25,942 bases of DNA from CAYSHJ01 sp964589725 (GTDB lineage Bacteria > Planctomycetota > Planctomycetia > Planctomycetales > Planctomycetaceae). The stretch's first letter is position 1. Each line of letters starts with the position of its first letter. Made by a program: the position numbers and the translations under genes. Below the pieces are notes generated by a model. It made no database searches. It saw nothing but the letters and a program-made list of their open reading frames with translations, and had not been told where the DNA came from. Location of the stretch: assembly GCA_964589725.1 (NCBI GenBank), contig CAZPUJ010000606.1:1-25942 (forward strand). Reading direction: 5' to 3'. This document shows positions 23,212 through 25,942 of the stretch, in pieces.

Positions 23212-24612
23212 ATGTCTCTACTCATTCGACCGTCCAATTCTCCGGAGTTGGCTGGTCCGCTTTTTGAATTGCCGCGCCAGTCTCGCTCGTGGACTCGCGC
23301 GCGGCCGGACCAGCGTATCTTGCCGCTGAGTGCTCCCGTACTGGACGATGACGATCTTGCGGAACTGACCGAGACACTTCGCGCGGGGCGACTTTCTGCG
23401 GGTTTGAAGGTGCATCAGTTTGAGCAAGAGTTCGCGAAGCTTGTGGGCGTGAAGCACGTCATCGCCGTGAACAACGGGACGACGGCGTTTCGACTCACGT
23501 TGCAAACGCTGGACTTGAACGTCGGCGACGAGGTCATCTTGAGTCCGTTCGCTCCAGTGGCCGCCGCCGAATTGGTACGCGCCGCAGGAGCCGTGCCTCG
23601 ATTTGTCGACGTCAGCGAACAAGGCTTGCATCTCAATTTCGAGCGACTGCCGTTGGCCATCACCGAGCGGACGCGAGCGATCCTCGTGTCGCACGTTTCC
23701 GGACTGCCCGCTGAAATGGACGAGATTCGAGCGATCGCGGACCGGCACCGGTTGACGGTCATCGAGGATGCCTCGCAGGCATTGCTGGCGACATATCGAC
23801 ATCAAATGGTCGGCGGTTTGGGGGATGTCGCGTGCTTCACGTTTTACGCTCAGCGAGCGATGTCGCTCGGCGAGGGAGGCGTGATCTGCACGAACGACGC
23901 CGCTGTCGCCAGCCGCATCCGAATGTTGGCCAACAGCCCCTGGAGCTTGGTGATGTCGCGAGCGGACTCAGTGCGCTTGAATCTGGAAGAGTGCGATCCA
24001 GCCACGACGCCAAACGCGCAGAAAGTAGGCTCGAGCAAATTGCCTCCCGTCGCGGCGAGCAAGCCTCTTCATGCACTGAGCAATGCTCGAACAATCGCCG
24101 CGACCGACGCGCAACTGTTGGACACGACCGCGGACGGCTATCAATCCTCGATGACCGAATTAACCGCGGTAATCGGCCTCACTCAACTCCGCAAGGCCAG
24201 CACGATGTGGCAACGCCGACGCGAGATCGCGGTCACGTACAACGCGACATTTAGCCGTTTCGTCGAGCTGCAATGCCCGCCTGATCGTCACGACTCTCAG
24301 CACGCGTGGCATCTGTATTTGCTGCGGATCAATCCACAGCGACTGCGAATCTCTCGCAATGAATTCCACTCGGAGCTGGGTGCCCGCAACATCGGCGCGA
24401 GCGTCATGCCACCGCCGTTGCATTCGCAGGCGGCGTATCGCGAACATCTCGGCTATCAGCCGGAAAGCTGCCCCGCAGCGACGCAAGAGCACTCTCGCGA
24501 AATCTCGCTGCCGATTTACGATCGCATGTCGGACGACGACGTGCGGCGCGTCATCGAAGCGGTTGAAGAAATCGTGCGACGATTTCGCGCGATGCCGAAT
24601 CAGCCGCGATAA
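23212..24612 (+). CDS. DegT/DnrJ/EryC1/StrS aminotransferase homologue lacking the catalytic lysine
   Basis: The 466-residue protein has the fold-type I PLP framework of sugar aminotransferases: LSAPVLDDDDLAELTETLRAGRLSAG, NNGTTAFRLTL (phosphate-binding turn), VIEDASQA (Asp186, which normally contacts the PLP nitrogen), LGDVACFTFY and GEGGVI. Family members read A-T-K-N before TTGEGG, with the Schiff-base lysine. Here the aligned residues are A-Q-R-A, placing Arg215 at the lysine position. An atypical segment follows at about 245-305 (LEECDPATTPNAQ to TADGYQSS) before MTELTAVIGLTQL. The frame runs back to 22984, but the ATG at 23212 begins the protein-like sequence; no close ribosome binding site is seen. 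Reaction uncertain: inactive, repurposed, or the annotation of the lysine site is wrong. Confidence 0.85.
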   Translation: MSLLIRPSNSPELAGPLFELPRQSRSWTRARPDQRILPLSAPVLDDDDLAELTETLRAGRLSAGLKVHQFEQEFAKLVGVKHVIAVNNGTTAFRLTLQTLDLNVGDEVILSPFAPVAAAELVRAAGAVPRFVDVSEQGLHLNFERLPLAITERTRAILVSHVSGLPAEMDEIRAIADRHRLTVIEDASQALLATYRHQMVGGLGDVACFTFYAQRAMSLGEGGVICTNDAAVASRIRMLANSPWSLVMSRADSVRLNLEECDPATTPNAQKVGSSKLPPVAASKPLHALSNARTIAATDAQLLDTTADGYQSSMTELTAVIGLTQLRKASTMWQRRREIAVTYNATFSRFVELQCPPDRHDSQHAWHLYLLRINPQRLRISRNEFHSELGARNIGASVMPPPLHSQAAYREHLGYQPESCPAATQEHSREISLPIYDRMSDDDVRRVIEAVEEIVRRFRAMPNQPR

Positions 24613-24732
24613 GTCCGAAAATGCAGACACAAGTATGCCAGCTTGCAGAGTGAAGCTTCCGATCAAGGCGTGGTCCGCCTACTTTTCTCGTGGCTGAGCG
24701 ACAAACAGTGTCGCGTTGCAGACAATTCCTGA

Positions 24733-24738
24733 GGGAGG
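24733..24738 (+). promoter_or_regulatory. ribosome binding site of the short-chain dehydrogenase gene
   Basis: GGGAGG, 5 bases before ATG 24744. It decides this start over the in-frame ATG at 24690. Confidence 0.75.
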
Positions 24739-24743
24739 CATCC

Positions 24744-25478
24744 ATGGATCAGCCAGACCGGCTTCAAGGCCAAGTTGTGATCGTGATGGGCGCGTCAAGC
24801 GGCATGGGGCGAGCGACCGCGGCCGCGTTCGCGCGCGCGGGTGCTTGCGTGTTGGCCGCAGCTCGACGCGGGGATCGGCTTCAAAAACTGCAACATGAAC
24901 TGGCGGAGGAGGGCTGGCACATCGAGTTTCAGTCCTGCGACGTGTCTCGGCGGAGTGATGTCGATGCGGTTGTTGACAAAGCTCAACGCGACTTCGGACG
25001 GATCGACACGTTGGTCTACGCCGCAGGCACCAACGTCCCGCAGCGAGCGTTGACCGCGCTGTCCGCGACGTCCTGGCAGGAACTCCTCGATACCAACCTG
25101 ACGGGAGCGTTGCACTGCACTCAAGCCGTGCTGCCGACAATGCGACAGGCGAGCGGCGGACTGATCATTTATGTCTCGTCCGCCGCGGTCCAGCTCCCGG
25201 ATGCCAGCGGCGTGGCGTATCAAGCCAGCAAGCACGGACTCAACGGCCTGGCATTGGCGACACGCGTTGAAGAGCAAGCCCACGGCATTCGGACAACGAT
25301 CCTGTGTCCCGGTCTGTGCGACACAGAAATTCTCAACCGACGCCTACAACCGCCGTCACGGGAAACGCTGGACAAGGCCCTCGTCCCGCAAGACATTGCC
25401 GACGCCATTCTGTTTCTCGCCGGCTTGCCGCCCCGAGCCACCGTACCGATGCTGCAAGTCATGCCGGCTCAACTGTGA
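24744..25478 (+). CDS. short-chain dehydrogenase/reductase (SDR)
   Basis: A classical SDR of 244 residues using NAD(P)(H). It shows the Rossmann glycine motif GASSGMG (16-22), an Arg-rich loop after the second strand (AARRGDR, favouring NADPH), DV at 66-67, the YAAG variant of the NNAG motif (92-95), Asn118, catalytic Ser145/146, Tyr159 and Lys163 (YQASK), and CPG at 188-190. The catalytic tetrad is therefore complete. The start at 24744 is fixed by a good ribosome binding site. It lies 131 bases after the aminotransferase homologue on the same strand; co-transcription is possible but no shared pathway is evident. Substrate cannot be inferred. Confidence 0.92.
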   Translation: MDQPDRLQGQVVIVMGASSGMGRATAAAFARAGACVLAAARRGDRLQKLQHELAEEGWHIEFQSCDVSRRSDVDAVVDKAQRDFGRIDTLVYAAGTNVPQRALTALSATSWQELLDTNLTGALHCTQAVLPTMRQASGGLIIYVSSAAVQLPDASGVAYQASKHGLNGLALATRVEEQAHGIRTTILCPGLCDTEILNRRLQPPSRETLDKALVPQDIADAILFLAGLPPRATVPMLQVMPAQL

Positions 25479-25495
25479 CTCAGGCCGGATGAGTC

Positions 25496-25942
25496 TTACT
25501 TGTTTTTCCCTTTGCTTTCCGCTTTGGGAGGCCGAGCGGTTTCTTGTCTCGGTCGTGGGTTGCTGTCTGCTCGTGGTGCGGGACGGGATTCGGGCCTCGC
25601 CGGCCGAACGGACTCCACCTTCGGAGGCGGAGGATTGTTCGGTCTCGGAGCGGGACGGGCCTCCATCTTCGGAGGCGGAGGATTGTTCGGTTTCGGAGCG
25701 GGACGGGCCTCCACCTTCGGAGGTGGAGGATTGTTCGGTTTCGGAGCGGGACCAGCGTCAGGCTTCGCCGGTCGAACGGTCTCTGTCTTCGGAGGCGGCG
25801 GATTGTTCGGTTTCGGAGCGGGACCAGCGTCAGGCTTTGCCGGTCGAACGGTCTCCGTCTTCGGAGGCGGCGGATTGTTCAGTTTCGGAGCGGGACCAGC
25901 GTCAGGCTTCGCCGGTCGAACGGTCTCCGTCTTCGGAGGTGG
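25496..25942 (-). CDS. proline-rich tandem-repeat protein, 3' part (5' end outside window)
   Basis: The minus-strand frame is open from the window edge to TAA at 25498-25496, giving 148 visible residues. It consists of near-identical 24-residue repeats (TETVRPAKPDAGPAPKPNNP followed by PPPK), then two shorter 16-residue versions (VEARPAPKPNNPPPPK) lacking the central eight residues, then a unique Arg/Pro/Lys tail ending SKGKNK. The 72-base period is clear at DNA level (for example 25800 and 25872). Such Pro/Lys/Ala repeats are typical of extended cell-envelope-spanning or surface linkers, or periplasmic spacer regions. With no N-terminus in view, domain content and location are unknown. Confidence 0.7.
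   Translation of the reverse strand, partial: PPPKTETVRPAKPDAGPAPKLNNPPPPKTETVRPAKPDAGPAPKPNNPPPPKTETVRPAKPDAGPAPKPNNPPPPKVEARPAPKPNNPPPPKMEARPAPRPNNPPPPKVESVRPARPESRPAPRADSNPRPRQETARPPKAESKGKNK
25520..25942 (-). repeat. 72-bp and 48-bp tandem repeats within the proline-rich gene
   Basis: The segment contains in-frame repeats with a 72-base period from the window edge to about 25720, then 48-base shortened units. The copies differ mainly at third codon positions and by the 24-base internal deletion, indicating recent slippage or unequal recombination under coding constraint. Confidence 0.7.

Noticed and set aside
25520..25942. Regularly spaced repeats as a CRISPR array
   Set aside because: The repeats are directly adjacent in-frame coding units of 72 and 48 bases with no unique spacers.

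Overview
The window looks like a chromosomal piece of a member of the Planctomycetes. The evidence is two DUF1501 proteins, a PVC-type 'small basic protein', several planctomycete-type hypothetical membrane or lipoproteins, and a high density of short palindromic interspersed repeats of kinds I associate with planctomycete genomes. GC content is moderately high throughout. No rRNA, tRNA, CRISPR array, transposase or integrase is visible.

Layout. 1-1419 (+): the 3' part of a DUF1501 gene and a Uma2-family nuclease-like gene. 1400-2290: decaying sequence, with a truncated C-terminal piece of an alpha/beta-hydrolase-type protein (-) and two strong palindromic repeats. 2302-3324 (-): a secreted protein of unknown function. 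3571-4702: what I read as a small integron-type gene-cassette array on the minus strand. It has two attC-like sites and two cassette genes (a DUF4275-like protein and an exported RraB-domain protein), with no integrase in view. 4967-6472 (-): a complete DUF1501 gene with a Tat-type signal. 6499-6821: a large nested palindrome just upstream of that gene. 7045-11757 (-): a likely operon of small basic protein, GH3-family adenylate-forming enzyme, two membrane-anchored helical proteins of similar architecture and an integral membrane protein.

11991-25478 is almost entirely plus-strand: nrdR, folE, an 8-TM protein, a zinc-ribbon membrane protein, a YdiJ-type FAD/Fe-S D-2-hydroxyacid dehydrogenase, leucyl aminopeptidase (pepA), xseA, xseB, a small cysteine-containing protein, a lipoprotein with a possible LolA-like fold, a DegT-family aminotransferase homologue and a short-chain dehydrogenase. 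The minus-strand 3' end of a proline-rich tandem-repeat protein closes the window.

How the genes fit together. nrdR/folE link deoxynucleotide and pterin biosynthesis. xseA/xseB encode both subunits of exonuclease VII but are separated and preceded by repeat insertions; one of these probably contributes the annotated N-terminus of XseA. The small protein and the lipoprotein overlap by 4 nt and are probably translationally coupled. The main points of interest are the integron-like cassettes with an exported RraB-domain protein, the nested palindrome at 6499-6821, the aminotransferase homologue in which the Schiff-base lysine position reads Arg, and the uncharacterised membrane operon behind the GH3 gene.
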